Below, piece by piece: positions 30,467 to 40,162 of a stretch of 64,000 bases of DNA. The notes below the pieces were generated by a model. That model saw only the letters and a program-made list of their open reading frames with translations. It ran no database searches and was not told where the DNA came from. Both the position numbers and the translations under genes were made by a program. Each line of letters begins with the position of its first letter. Position 1 is the first letter of the stretch. Source of the stretch: JASGJS01 sp047601185 (lineage in GTDB: Bacteria; Pseudomonadota; Gammaproteobacteria; JAURND01); NCBI GenBank assembly GCA_047601185.1, contig JASGJS010000001.1, positions 372,001 through 436,000 of the forward strand, read 5' to 3'.

Positions 30467-31753
30467 TTAATACCGATAGCTCTCTGCTTTATAAGGGCCG
30501 GCTTTAGGAATTTTTGAGTATTCAATCTGCGCCGGTGTGAGTTCGGTCAATTGTACGTTAAGTCGAGCTAAGTGCAATCGCGCCACTTGTTCATCCAAAT
30601 GTTTTGGCAAGACATACACCTGATTTTGATATTGCCCATGATTCTGCCATAACTCCATTTGTGCTAATACTTGATTGGTAAAAGAGTTCGACATCACAAA
30701 ACTGGGATGACCCTCACCACACCCCAAATTCATCAGCCGACCTTCTGCCAATATCACAATGCGTTTGCCGTCTGGAAAAAATACCTCATCGACTTGCGGC
30801 TTAATGTTTTGCCATTTGTACTGTCGAAGGCTCGCGATATCAATTTCAATATCAAAGTGTCCAATATTGGAAACAATCGCGCCATCATGCATTTTGAGCA
30901 TATGCTCATGTCGAATGATACCCATATTACCCGTGGCAGTCACAAAAATATCTCCAACCGGAGCTGCAGTCTCCATTGTCACCACACGATATCCTTCCAT
31001 TGCTGCTTGCAAAGCACAGATGGGGTCAACCTCTGTCACCCAAACTGTGGCGCCCAGTGCTCGTAAAGCCTGAGCACAGCCTTTTCCGACATCTCCAAAT
31101 CCTGCTACGACTGCAGTTTTACCTGCTATCATAATATTTGTCGCGCGTTTTAATCCATCCAATACCGATTCGCGCGAACCATATAAGTTGTCGAATTTCG
31201 ATTTTGTGACTGAATCATTAATATTGATGGCAGGTGCCTTTAAACTACCTTCCCGAGCCATCTCGATAAGACGCTTAACACCCGTTGTCGTTTCTTCGGA
31301 AATGCCACGTAGCTGTTGTAAAATAGTAGGATATTTATCATGAACGAGTTTAGTTAAATCCCCACCGTCATCCAATAACATATTAGGACTTTGACCATCC
31401 GGCCATTTTAGGGTTTGCTCAATACACCACCAAAATTCATCTTCTGTTTCACCTTTCCATGCAAATACAGGAATGCCAGCTGCTGCTATGGCTGCCGCTG
31501 CGGGGTCATGGGTTGAAAAAATATTGCAAGACGACCAACGAATATCCGCACCTAAAATGCGCAATGTTTCAATCAACACCGCCGTTTCACGGGTCATATG
31601 CAAACAACCGGCAATTCGAGCCCCTTTTAAGGGCTGATCCTTCGCATACTGCTTTCTTAGCGTCATCAATCCCGGCATGTCGGTTTCAGCTAGGAGGATT
31701 TCTTGCCTACCTTGTTGGGCTAAATTGATATTGGCAACTTTATAATCAGACAT
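30467..31753 (-). CDS. ahcY: adenosylhomocysteinase
   Basis: It converts S-adenosylhomocysteine to homocysteine and adenosine, keeping methyltransferases active. The 428 residues show GARIAGCLHMTRETAVLIETL at the N-terminus, a bound-NAD site VVAGFGDVGKGCAQAL (about 214-229), and the invariant C-terminal HLARL.V...Y.GPYK..YRY. A SAH-binding riboswitch would be expected for this gene in some relatives, but none is recognisable in the 90 bases upstream. It is divergent from ychF. Confidence 0.97.
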   Translation of the reverse strand: MSDYKVANINLAQQGRQEILLAETDMPGLMTLRKQYAKDQPLKGARIAGCLHMTRETAVLIETLRILGADIRWSSCNIFSTHDPAAAAIAAAGIPVFAWKGETEDEFWWCIEQTLKWPDGQSPNMLLDDGGDLTKLVHDKYPTILQQLRGISEETTTGVKRLIEMAREGSLKAPAININDSVTKSKFDNLYGSRESVLDGLKRATNIMIAGKTAVVAGFGDVGKGCAQALRALGATVWVTEVDPICALQAAMEGYRVVTMETAAPVGDIFVTATGNMGIIRHEHMLKMHDGAIVSNIGHFDIEIDIASLRQYKWQNIKPQVDEVFFPDGKRIVILAEGRLMNLGCGEGHPSFVMSNSFTNQVLAQMELWQNHGQYQNQVYVLPKHLDEQVARLHLARLNVQLTELTPAQIEYSKIPKAGPYKAESYRY

Positions 31754-31845
31754 AATCGGCGCTTCTCAAAATGAAAAGTGTGATGTTATATTATAAACAT
31801 ATCACGTATACTTTACTAAATCTAAAATCATATGAGGTAGTTCGG

Positions 31846-32937
31846 ATGGGTTTTAAATGTGGAATTGTGGGTCTTCCAAACGTCGGTAAATCTACGCTGT
31901 TCAATGCCATCACGCAAGCCGGCGCCGAAGCCGCCAACTATCCTTTTTGTACCATAGAGCCCAATATCGGCATCGTGCCCGTCACTGATCCGCGGCTACA
32001 GGCCTTAGCCGCCATTGTCAAACCCGAAAAAGTAGTCCCGACCACCATGAAATTTGTCGATATTGCCGGTTTAGTGGCTGGGGCTTCTAAAGGCGAAGGT
32101 CTCGGCAATAAATTTTTGGCCAATATTCGTGAAACCCAAGCCATTGCCCACGTGGTTCGCTGTTTTGAAGATGACAATGTGGTGCATGTCGCCGGACAAG
32201 TCAATCCCATTCAAGATATTGAAGTTATTCAATTAGAATTGATCCTCGCTGATCTTGAAACCCTCGAAAAAGCCCTCTTAAAGGTCAGTAAAAATGCCAA
32301 AAGTGGGGACAAACAAGCCCTAGCAGAGCAAAAACTGTTTACCCAAGTGCTCGATCATCTCAACCACAATCGCCCTGCTCGTACTCTACCCTTAGAAACC
32401 AATGAATTAGCCCTTTTAGCGCCTTATCAATTACTAACGCTAAAACCGGTGCTTTACATTGCCAATATGAACGAACAAACGGTGGAACAAAACCCATTTT
32501 TGCCAGCCGTACGTGACTTCGCTGCGCAAGAAGGAGCCGTTGTGGTGCCTATCTGTGCCACACTAGAAGCGGAAATCGCTGAATTAGACGCCACAGAGAA
32601 ATTAGAGTTTTTAGCCAGCATGGGGCTCAAAGAATCGGGGTTAGATCGCGTCGTTCACGCAGGCTATGGCTTATTGGGTCTCGAAACCTATTTTACCGCC
32701 GGTGTTAAAGAAGTCCGCGCTTGGACCATCCCCCAAGGGTCCACCGCCCCTCAAGCCGCTGGAGTGATCCACACTGACTTTGAACGCGGCTTCATTCGCG
32801 CTGAAGTGATCGCCTATGAAGATTATATTCGCTATCAGGGCGAACAGGGTGCTAAAGAGGCCGGTAAATTACGGCTAGAAGGCAAAGAATACATCGTACA
32901 AGATGGTGATGTGATGCATTTTAGGTTTAACGTTTAG
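31846..32937 (+). CDS. ychF: ribosome-binding ATPase YchF
   Basis: A 363-residue Obg-related P-loop protein that prefers ATP. G1 is GLPNVGKST (residues about 9-17). The DIAGLVAGASKGEGLGNKFL G3 region has the hydrophobic residue in place of the catalytic Gln, typical of YchF. The C-terminal TGS domain ends YEDYIRYQG...LEGKEYIVQDGDVMHFRFNV. The ATG at 31846 is preceded by GAGG; an in-frame extension to 31771 is not supported. Monocistronic. Confidence 0.96.
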   Translation: MGFKCGIVGLPNVGKSTLFNAITQAGAEAANYPFCTIEPNIGIVPVTDPRLQALAAIVKPEKVVPTTMKFVDIAGLVAGASKGEGLGNKFLANIRETQAIAHVVRCFEDDNVVHVAGQVNPIQDIEVIQLELILADLETLEKALLKVSKNAKSGDKQALAEQKLFTQVLDHLNHNRPARTLPLETNELALLAPYQLLTLKPVLYIANMNEQTVEQNPFLPAVRDFAAQEGAVVVPICATLEAEIAELDATEKLEFLASMGLKESGLDRVVHAGYGLLGLETYFTAGVKEVRAWTIPQGSTAPQAAGVIHTDFERGFIRAEVIAYEDYIRYQGEQGAKEAGKLRLEGKEYIVQDGDVMHFRFNV

Positions 32938-33019
32938 CTCACATATCAAAGTAAATTTTCTTAAGTTTCTATGCCTTTTATGTTAAAATAGCCTATGTAT
33001 TGAGGCATTAGGATAATTT

Positions 33020-34300
33020 ATGAAAAATAAGCAACGTGTTTTTATTTTCGACACCACACTGCGCGATGGGCAACAGTCGCCTGGGGCTGGCATGTCCTTC
33101 CAAGACAACTTAACCTACGCTCAATATGCCGACGAATTAGGGGTGGATATTCTGGAAGCAGGATTCCCCGCAGCCAGCCAACATGACTTTAATATCGTCC
33201 ATGCGATCTCACAACAAATGGCTGAACAGCAATCCGCCATGACGATTGCGGCGCTCTGTCAATTGCGTGAAGAGCAAGTCATTCGCACCATGGAAGCATT
33301 GCAACCCAGCCTTAGACAAAGAAAAGCGCGCTTACATACTTATGTACCTATCGATCCCCATCTCATGCAGGCATCACTCGGTCAATTAGCTCACGACCCT
33401 GCACAAATCATCAGCGAACTTTATCGCCTCATTCAATTGGCTGTCGATAGTCAATTTGAAGTGGAGTTTTCGCTAGAAGGTTATTCTCGCCTACAACATC
33501 ATTTTGATTTCGCCACAGATTTGATCCGAGCAGCGGTGAGTGCGGGTGCTACTGTCATCAATTGCCCTGATACCATTGGTGGTGCAGGCCGTTGGCAAGA
33601 GGAAAATTATTTTGTCACTCATATGCAAAAACATGCTGACATCATCGCACGAGAATTTCCAGATTGCGAAATTATTTGGTCAGCGCATTGTCACAATGAT
33701 TTAGGTCTCGCGTTAGACAACAGTTTAAATGCCGTATTTTCTGGTCCAGCGCGACAAATTGAAGGATGCATCAACGGTGTCGGCGAGCGCGCCGGCAATG
33801 TCTCATTAGAACAATGTATTATGGTGATTAATCAATTTGGTGAGCAAATTAACTCGCAGGATGCATTTTTTACACAAGCGCGCTTAGAACATCTTTGTAA
33901 AATATCCGATTTTATTGCCGAAAAAATGTTGGCACGCCAGCCGCATTGGCCCATCACTGGCAAAAACGCCGCTCGTCACAGTTCAGGCGGACATACCAAT
34001 GCTATTTTGAAAAATCCTATGGCGTATCAACCTTTTGATCCTGCGCAGGTGGGCAAACAAATCAGCTTTGTGTTTGGTCCGTTAAGTGGCAGTAATCATG
34101 CCAAAGATATTTTAGAAAAACATGGCATTCAGTGCTCGGATCAGGAAAAAACTTTGATTATGCAAGCCATCAAAAATTATTATTCAGAACGTCGTAAAGG
34201 GATAACGGATGAAGAATTTATGATGGCTTATCAAGACTATTGCAAAAATAATCAATATTTGGCAGTGAGTAAGGCTGGTATGAAGGCAGATATGACTTAA
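33020..34300 (+). CDS. leuA: 2-isopropylmalate synthase, short form
   Basis: It condenses acetyl-CoA with 2-oxoisovalerate, the first committed step to leucine. The HMGL-like barrel is complete: FDTTLRDGQQSPG near the N-terminus, the metal ligands in HCHNDLGLA (about 215-225), the GCINGVGERAGN motif and the SGGHTNAILKN subdomain. At 426 residues it lacks most of the C-terminal LeuA_dimer regulatory domain present in the usual ~515-residue enzyme, so leucine inhibition may be absent. Its last eight codons and stop (34274-34300) lie in the arm of a palindromic repeat, so the C-terminus may have been altered by that element. The leuCDB genes follow. Confidence 0.9.
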   Translation: MKNKQRVFIFDTTLRDGQQSPGAGMSFQDNLTYAQYADELGVDILEAGFPAASQHDFNIVHAISQQMAEQQSAMTIAALCQLREEQVIRTMEALQPSLRQRKARLHTYVPIDPHLMQASLGQLAHDPAQIISELYRLIQLAVDSQFEVEFSLEGYSRLQHHFDFATDLIRAAVSAGATVINCPDTIGGAGRWQEENYFVTHMQKHADIIAREFPDCEIIWSAHCHNDLGLALDNSLNAVFSGPARQIEGCINGVGERAGNVSLEQCIMVINQFGEQINSQDAFFTQARLEHLCKISDFIAEKMLARQPHWPITGKNAARHSSGGHTNAILKNPMAYQPFDPAQVGKQISFVFGPLSGSNHAKDILEKHGIQCSDQEKTLIMQAIKNYYSERRKGITDEEFMMAYQDYCKNNQYLAVSKAGMKADMT

Positions 34301-34386
34301 GACTCTTTTTTTCATGGATGAAAAAGAGAAGCCTACAGGGATGTATTTACGGCGTGTCTTAAGTCATATCTTCCTTCATACCAGCC
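34273..34386 (+). repeat. palindromic element B overlapping the leuA stop
   Basis: Arms 34273-34303 and 34356-34386 are complementary over 31 bp with one mismatch. They flank a 52-bp core (34304-34355) that matches element A with five differences. The left arm encodes the leuA C-terminus AGMKADMT and its stop. The element fills most of the leuA-leuC gap and may terminate or attenuate the leuA transcript. Confidence 0.85.
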
Positions 34387-34410
34387 GATGTATGGCACAA
34401 AAGGTGAATT

Positions 34411-35793
34411 ATGACAAAGAATATCATTGAAAAAATATGGGATAAGCATTTAATTATCCACAGATCTGGCCATCCTGCAGTTTTATCCATCGATAAAATG
34501 TTGCTGCATGAAGTGACTTCTGCGCAAGCATTTGATGAATTACGTCGCCGTAAACTTCCAGTGCGTTATACCGAGCGCATGATCGCAACGTTAGATCACA
34601 GCATTCCCACATCACAAGACCGCTCAGTGATTGAAGATCTCAATGCCAAAATTCAAGTAGAAACATTGCGTAAAAACGTCAAAGAATTTGGCATTACTTT
34701 GTATGATTTTGACAGCCAACATCAAGGCATTGTTCATGTGATGGGTCCCGAATTAGGATTTACTTTGCCAGGTACGACGATTGTCTGTGGGGATTCACAC
34801 ACTTCTACCCATGGGGCTTTTGGTGCACTGGCATTTGGGATTGGCACTTCCGAAGTTGGGCACGTGTTAGCCACCGGTGCGATTCTGCAATATCCTCCCA
34901 AAACTCTGTGCGTCGAATTTAAAGGTCAATTGCCCACCACGGTTACTGCCAAAGATATGATCATGAAACTCATCGCTACCATCGGCGTCGGCGGTGCGAA
35001 AGGGCATATTATTGAGTACACCGGTGAGGCCATCACCCGACTCTCTATGGAAGCGCGCATGACCCTGTGCAATATGTCGATTGAATGTGGCGCGCGTGCT
35101 GGCTTAATCGCACCAGATGCGACAACCTACCAGTATTTAAAGGGCCGAAAATATGCGCCCCAAGCTGAAGACTGGTCAAAAGCAGTTGAGACATGGCAAC
35201 AATTAGTTAGTGACCCAGATTGTGACTACGACAAAAAGGTCATCATCGATGTCAGCCAATTAACCCCCATGGTGACTTGGGGTATTAATCCAGAACAAGC
35301 CATTGGAATTGAAGAAAATATTCCCGCGTTAGAAAATGCCGAACAGGCTTATGCATATACTAAACTGCAACCTCATCAACCCATCAAAAATCAACCAATT
35401 GATTGGGCTTTTATTGGCAGTTGCACCAACGGACGGATTGAGGATTTGCAATTAGCCGCCAGCATACTGCAAGGCAAAAAAATTGCTCAACATGTGCGAA
35501 TGTATGTGGTGCCAGGTTCAGAACAAGTCCGACAACAAGCGATTCGTGAAGGGTTAGATAAAATTTTTGAAGCCGCGGGAGCGGAATTTCGCATGCCCGG
35601 TTGCTCAATGTGTTTAGGCATGAATGCAGATAAAGTGCCGTCTGGCTCACGTTGCATCAGCACCTCGAATCGAAATTTTATGGGCAGACAAGGCGCAGGC
35701 AGCATCACCCACTTGGCGTCACCCGCCACAGTTGCTGCCAGTGCGATTAAAGGCGCTATTAGCAGCGCGGAGAATATTCATGCACAGTTTTAA
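34411..35793 (+). CDS. leuC: 3-isopropylmalate dehydratase large subunit
   Basis: The large subunit of isopropylmalate isomerase, a 4Fe-4S aconitase-family enzyme. The 460 residues contain GDSHTSTHGAFGALAFGIGTSEV and the three cluster cysteines: one in GSCTNGR (about 338) and two in GCSMCLGMN (about 398-401). The ATG at 34411 is preceded by AAGGTG. The 3' end overlaps leuD by 14 bp, coupling the two subunits. Confidence 0.97.
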   Translation: MTKNIIEKIWDKHLIIHRSGHPAVLSIDKMLLHEVTSAQAFDELRRRKLPVRYTERMIATLDHSIPTSQDRSVIEDLNAKIQVETLRKNVKEFGITLYDFDSQHQGIVHVMGPELGFTLPGTTIVCGDSHTSTHGAFGALAFGIGTSEVGHVLATGAILQYPPKTLCVEFKGQLPTTVTAKDMIMKLIATIGVGGAKGHIIEYTGEAITRLSMEARMTLCNMSIECGARAGLIAPDATTYQYLKGRKYAPQAEDWSKAVETWQQLVSDPDCDYDKKVIIDVSQLTPMVTWGINPEQAIGIEENIPALENAEQAYAYTKLQPHQPIKNQPIDWAFIGSCTNGRIEDLQLAASILQGKKIAQHVRMYVVPGSEQVRQQAIREGLDKIFEAAGAEFRMPGCSMCLGMNADKVPSGSRCISTSNRNFMGRQGAGSITHLASPATVAASAIKGAISSAENIHAQF

Positions 35794-36319
35794 TCGTTTA
35801 CAAAGCAAAGTCATTCCGTTGGAGATGAACAATGTCGACACCGACATGATTATACCCGCTCAATTTTTAACCAAAGTGGATCGTAATGGCTATGGCATAC
35901 ATCTATTTCAAAGATTACGCGAAGAAAATGCCAATTTTATCTTTAATTCACCCCAATATGTCGCTGCAGAAATTCTTTTAACTCAAGCCAATTTTGGCTG
36001 TGGATCTTCGAGAGAACATGCGGTATGGGCACTGATGCAAGCTGGTATCAAAGTGATCATCGCAGAATCTTATTCAGATATTTTTTTCAACAATGCGGGC
36101 AATAATGGGCTTGTCACTATTTCATTGCCACGCGAAATCATCGCCATCTTAATGCACCGCGTTAAGTCAAGTGATGACCAATTTACCGTGGATTTAGCGG
36201 CACAAGCGCTGCAACTGGATACCGGCGAGTGTTACAATTTTGATTATGATCCTTTTCGTAAAGATTGTCTTTTACAAGGCCAAGACGATTTAGATTATTT
36301 GTTGGAAGCCACTGCATGA
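35780..36319 (+). CDS. leuD: 3-isopropylmalate dehydratase small subunit
   Basis: The swivel domain partner of LeuC. The 179 residues begin with SKVIPLEMNNVDTDMIIPAQ and contain the FGCGSSREHAVWAL substrate-recognition loop. I use the ATG at 35780 inside the leuC 3' end; the long upstream extension is a leuC shadow. It is slightly shorter than the ~200-residue enterobacterial form. It overlaps leuB by four bases (ATGA). Confidence 0.96.
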   Translation: MHSFNRLQSKVIPLEMNNVDTDMIIPAQFLTKVDRNGYGIHLFQRLREENANFIFNSPQYVAAEILLTQANFGCGSSREHAVWALMQAGIKVIIAESYSDIFFNNAGNNGLVTISLPREIIAILMHRVKSSDDQFTVDLAAQALQLDTGECYNFDYDPFRKDCLLQGQDDLDYLLEATA

Positions 36320-37410
36320 ATAAAAAAATTGCCGTATTGGCAGGCGATGGAATTGGCCCGGAAGTGATGACAGAAACTTTGCGCATTCTTGACGTGATTG
36401 CTCAAAAATTCCATCATCAATTTGAATATATAGAAGGCAAAATTGGTGGGCAAGCTTATGATGATCATCAAACCCATTGCCCCAAACAAACACTACAAAT
36501 TTGCCAACAAGCCGATGCGATTTTATTTGGCTCAGTCGGCGGTCCTGTTAGTGAACAACAGCAACCTAAATGGAAAAATTGCGAAGCGAACAGTATTTTA
36601 AAACTGCGTCAACATTTTAATCTGAATATCAATATTCGCCCCGTGGTGGTTTATCCCGAACTTGCGCAGCTGTGCCCCTTAAAATCAGAAATTTCGCAGC
36701 AAGGCATTGACTGCGTGATTTTTCGCGAACTCACTGGTGGCATTTATTTTGGTCGTCATGAGCAATCTGTGATCAATGGCGAGCGCCAAGCTTTCGACGA
36801 TTGCACTTATCGCGAAGCACAAATTCAATCGATCGTGCGAGCAGCTTTTAAAGCCGCGCAATCTCGCTGCAAAAAAGTCTGCTCTGTCGACAAAGCCAAT
36901 GTTTTAGCCACCTCTAAATTGTGGCGGGAAATCGCTGAAGAAACCAGCAAGGAATTTCCAGACGTCACTTTAACGCATATGTTAGTTGATAATTGCGCCA
37001 TGCAATTGGTTATTCATCCACAACAATTTGATGTGATTGTGACAGAAAATTTATTTGGCGATATCATTTCTGACTTAGCAGCAGCACTACCCGGCTCTTT
37101 AGGATTAATCCCTTCCGCCAGTTTAAATGCACAAGGCTTAGGCCTTTACGAACCTTCTGGTGGCTCCGCCCCAGATATCGCTGGCAAAGGCATCGCCAAT
37201 CCCTGCGCGCAAATCTTGTCCGCTGCTTGGATGCTCAATCTTTCATTTGGCATGATCACTGAAGCCAAAATGATTGAAAACGCCGTCAAATCCACCATCG
37301 CTTCAGGCATTGTTACAGCCGACTTAAGTAAGACAAAAGCCGTGACAACATCAGCATTTGTGGATGCAGTGATTCGCCACCTCGACGTCCCGCCTACTTC
37401 CCGCGACTAG
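36316..37410 (+). CDS. leuB: 3-isopropylmalate dehydrogenase
   Basis: NAD-dependent oxidative decarboxylation of 3-isopropylmalate. The 364 residues include the N-terminal IAVLAGDGIGPEVM, RELTGGIYFG, SVDKANVL, the NLFGDIISDLAAALPGSLGL metal/NAD region and EPSGGSAPDIAGKGIANP. The start overlaps the leuD stop. The C-terminal codons and stop (TAG at 37408-37410) lie in a palindrome (37399-37419), so the end of the reading frame and a hairpin coincide. Confidence 0.97.
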   Translation: MNKKIAVLAGDGIGPEVMTETLRILDVIAQKFHHQFEYIEGKIGGQAYDDHQTHCPKQTLQICQQADAILFGSVGGPVSEQQQPKWKNCEANSILKLRQHFNLNINIRPVVVYPELAQLCPLKSEISQQGIDCVIFRELTGGIYFGRHEQSVINGERQAFDDCTYREAQIQSIVRAAFKAAQSRCKKVCSVDKANVLATSKLWREIAEETSKEFPDVTLTHMLVDNCAMQLVIHPQQFDVIVTENLFGDIISDLAAALPGSLGLIPSASLNAQGLGLYEPSGGSAPDIAGKGIANPCAQILSAAWMLNLSFGMITEAKMIENAVKSTIASGIVTADLSKTKAVTTSAFVDAVIRHLDVPPTSRD

Positions 37411-37419
37411 TTCGCGGGA
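37399..37419. terminator. hairpin over the leuB stop codon
   Basis: TCCCGCGA and TCGCGGGA form a perfect 8-bp stem around a 5-nt loop that contains the leuB stop. No T-run follows. It could mark the end of the leu operon and affect 3' processing. Confidence 0.5.
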
Positions 37420-37481
37420 TCTCGGGATCTCATGGGCGCACTACCCAAATCTATACGCAGTGCGACACATCAAGCTTTTAC

Positions 37482-37835
37482 TCATCTTTTTTGATAAATA
37501 CCAATTAACTCATTCAATTCCAAAGTCACTTGCAAATTGAATTTTGCCATAGATTCAGCAAAACTTTCTTGCAATAACTCGATCACTTGAACGCTCACTT
37601 GTTCTCTTACCTCAGTCGAACGCCCTGCCATAATTTTAATTTCGCAATGCACAAAAGCATCATTGGCCTGGCCCTCACCCACCAAAAATTGCTCACACTC
37701 ATAAGCACGGCTTTTGCAACTTAAAATATTGGTGGGCAAGCCAGTTGACAAAATTTCATGTAATTTTTGGAAAACTTTTGTCAAGTTTGCTTTTTCAATC
37801 AGATTAGCGCTATGTTCTAAAACAATATGAGGCAT
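37482..37835 (-). CDS. 5-carboxymethyl-2-hydroxymuconate isomerase-like tautomerase
   Basis: A 117-residue member of the CHMI branch of the tautomerase superfamily. With the ATG at 37835 the mature protein starts PHIVLEHSANL, putting the catalytic Pro at position 1 after Met removal. The earlier start at 37862 would bury it, and GGAG 7 nt upstream supports 37835. The family is a homohexamer or trimer acting in homoprotocatechuate degradation. No other genes of that pathway are visible nearby, so the substrate here is uncertain. It is convergent with leuB. Confidence 0.8.
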   Translation of the reverse strand: MPHIVLEHSANLIEKANLTKVFQKLHEILSTGLPTNILSCKSRAYECEQFLVGEGQANDAFVHCEIKIMAGRSTEVREQVSVQVIELLQESFAESMAKFNLQVTLELNELIGIYQKR

Positions 37836-37888
37836 AAATACTCCAGTCAGGTTGTACAGCATTTGAAGCCATTCCAGGCATCAGGATT

Positions 37889-39297
37889 TCATTTTAATTT
37901 GAGCTCAGGTTTTTCGGTTGTAGGGCTCGATTCTTCAGAAGAAGCGGTATATTTTCGATAATATTTTTGTGAAGAATAGGTCAAATGACGATTTTTGCTA
38001 AGCATCTGCATTTGCTCGCGATTTTTTAAAATTTTATCATACTCCTTCATCCATGCCTTCCGAAAACTTGGCAACCTATCTAAAACTGCTTGACACTCTT
38101 TTTCAACGGCGGCATCTCCCTTTTCATGAGCTAAATTAATTGCACGTGATAATACTGTCTGTATGGTAGGATACTCACAAAGCTGCTTAACAAGGACCTC
38201 TTCTCTTTTTTCTTTTTCACTCACATGTATGAAGTAACAAGAAATATTTACAGTTTCATTTTCTGACAATAATGCTTCTATGGCTTTTACAAATGTATTT
38301 GATTGGGGATATCTTAATACTTGGGGAGATGGGATAAATTGATAGCATAATTTATCTTCATGATAAAAAGGAAAGAGCAAACAAAATTTTGTTAATTGTT
38401 CAGCATTTTCTTTTAGTAATTCTTTTAAATATTTTGACCCTAAGGTAGCGCATCCTTCCTCCTCTGCTTGTGCGGTAGGAGGGTATGGGCCATAAATATG
38501 TCTGTCATCTTGCCAAGTATATTTGCAATTAGGCCCTAGTTTCATTAGGCTAGCATCATAAAATTTTGTTTCGAAAAATGTTCTGGCAAGATATAGCATC
38601 TTTCTTCCGATATTTTTTTAAAAGGATCATGGGGCCAATAGACAGGTTTTATCATTTTATCTTTAGCAATAATGAGCACTTCGGTGTGGCTTTCATATAC
38701 CGGCCAAAAAACATAGCCCCTTAATTCACCCTCTTGCAATGAAGCTTGAATCGCTTGCACTTCTTTAATCATATCACCATGAAACATTTTTGGATAATCA
38801 CGCTCAAACTCATATAGCTTTATTTTTTTCGCTATTTCTTCATCCACTTTCTCTCTAAAGCTCATTGGAGATGAAAGACACAGTTTCTGTAAGTTTTTCT
38901 GTAAATCTTCAAGATCCCTCAAGGATGTCCAATTTTCCTCTAAAAACTGCATTAACGGAAAAGGTGTTTCTGGAAATTTTTCTTTAAAATCAGCAGGTTT
39001 CCACATATAATTACGAAATTCTAGCATGATATAACCAGCATAATTTAGATCCTTATCAGTTAACTGATCCAACCATAGCTGACGTTGCCTTGAATAAAAT
39101 CCAAGATTTTCACCTTGCCGAATCACTGCGTTAATTATAATATCAATTTTATATTTTTCTTTATAATCACGCGCTATTAAAGGCAACTCTCTGAGAGAAA
39201 GAGTCGCTGTTTTAAATTCTTTCCTTTCCGATAAAAATTTTTTTTTGTTGGTACTAAGTAGATCTTGCGATTTAGATTCTATTTTGTTTAAGTTCAT
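37889..39297 (-). pseudogene. frameshifted paralogue of the cysteine-protease-like gene at 1-1488
   Basis: Two overlapping frames, 38545-39297 and 37889-38599, together make one protein similar to 1-1488. The 5' part contains EVQAIQASLQ and His204 in YESHTEVLIIAKDKMIKP, matching His101 and its surroundings in the other gene. The 3' part contains TAQAEEEGCATLGSKYLKELL, matching the Gln-x5-Cys segment, then PQSNTF and AVLDRLPSFRKAWMKEYD. Adding one base in the AAAATTTT run near 38570 restores a continuous frame (QNFYDASLMKLG). It lacks the C-terminal membrane hairpin of the other copy. Either a recent null mutation or a sequencing error is possible. Confidence 0.75.
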
Positions 39298-39347
39298 TTT
39301 ACCGACCCTAAAAATTTTAAATTCAATACAAACCAAGCCAGAAATTA

Positions 39348-40079
39348 TTATTTTCTTTCTTCAAGTTTAGGTTTTCGCAAAAGTTCACAGACATCTTTTT
39401 GAAACAGTGTTTGCTTTTCTTGTGAGTTTAAAGATTTATTGACAGCATAAACTTCATCTTGACCGATCTGATAAGCGCGTTGAACAGCTTCACGACTTTG
39501 CACCTTATCTAGCCAGCGTTTAATATTGGGAAAATCCGCAATATTTTGTAACTGCTTTTCATATAACATTACCCAAGGAAAACACGCCATATCGACAATG
39601 CTATAAGCGCCGCAAATATAATCTTGATTGGTTAATTGCAAATCCAAGACCGTATACAGTCGTTTGGTTTCTTTGACATAACGCTCGATTGCGTAAGGGA
39701 TTTTTTCAGGTGCATATTGCACAAAATGATGATTTTGTCCCAAGATAGGTCCCAACCCACCCATTTGCCAGAATAACCATTGAAGCACTTGGCTGCGTGC
39801 TCTCAAATCCTCTGGTATAAATTGCCGCGTTTTTTCAGCCAAATACACTAAAATAGCGCCTGATTCAAATAAAGCTAAAGGCTCACCTTTATCGGCAGGC
39901 TCATGATCAACAATCGCCGGTATTTTATTATTCGGCGCTATTTTTAAAAATGCCGCCTCAAATTGCTGACCCTCTTTAATATTGACCGGAAATACACGGT
40001 AATCTAAACCGACTTCTTCGAGAAAAATGGTAATTTTATGACCATTGGGTGTTGGCCAATAATAAACATCAATCATCAC
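39348..40079 (-). CDS. glutathione S-transferase (YfcG/Ure2p-like)
   Basis: A 243-residue GST of the disulfide-bond-reductase type. The thioredoxin-like N-domain starts DVYYWPTPNGHKITIFLEEVGLDY and has the glutathione-binding NNKIPAIVDHE and LFESGAILVYLAEK motifs. The helical C-domain has the LQWLFWQMGGLGPILGQNHHF segment typical of YfcG/YghU relatives. These proteins show disulfide reductase activity with glutathione. A second Met follows the first (40076). The gene lies just upstream of the frameshifted paralogue on the same strand; no functional link is evident. Confidence 0.88.
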   Translation of the reverse strand: MMIDVYYWPTPNGHKITIFLEEVGLDYRVFPVNIKEGQQFEAAFLKIAPNNKIPAIVDHEPADKGEPLALFESGAILVYLAEKTRQFIPEDLRARSQVLQWLFWQMGGLGPILGQNHHFVQYAPEKIPYAIERYVKETKRLYTVLDLQLTNQDYICGAYSIVDMACFPWVMLYEKQLQNIADFPNIKRWLDKVQSREAVQRAYQIGQDEVYAVNKSLNSQEKQTLFQKDVCELLRKPKLEERK

Positions 40080-40162
40080 TCCTTCCTCCCATTTATTTTT
40101 TAATCAATGATAAATTTTTGTGGTACAATTATAGTTCTTGTGAGCATTGAGGAGCAATCTAA

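Noticed and set aside
31754..31845. Possible SAH riboswitch upstream of ahcY
   Set aside because: The interval is short and AT-rich, without the conserved pseudoknot core motifs.
32938..33019. Leucine attenuator with leader peptide before leuA
   Set aside because: No Leu-rich short ORF or alternative stem-loop pair is visible in the 80-bp gap.
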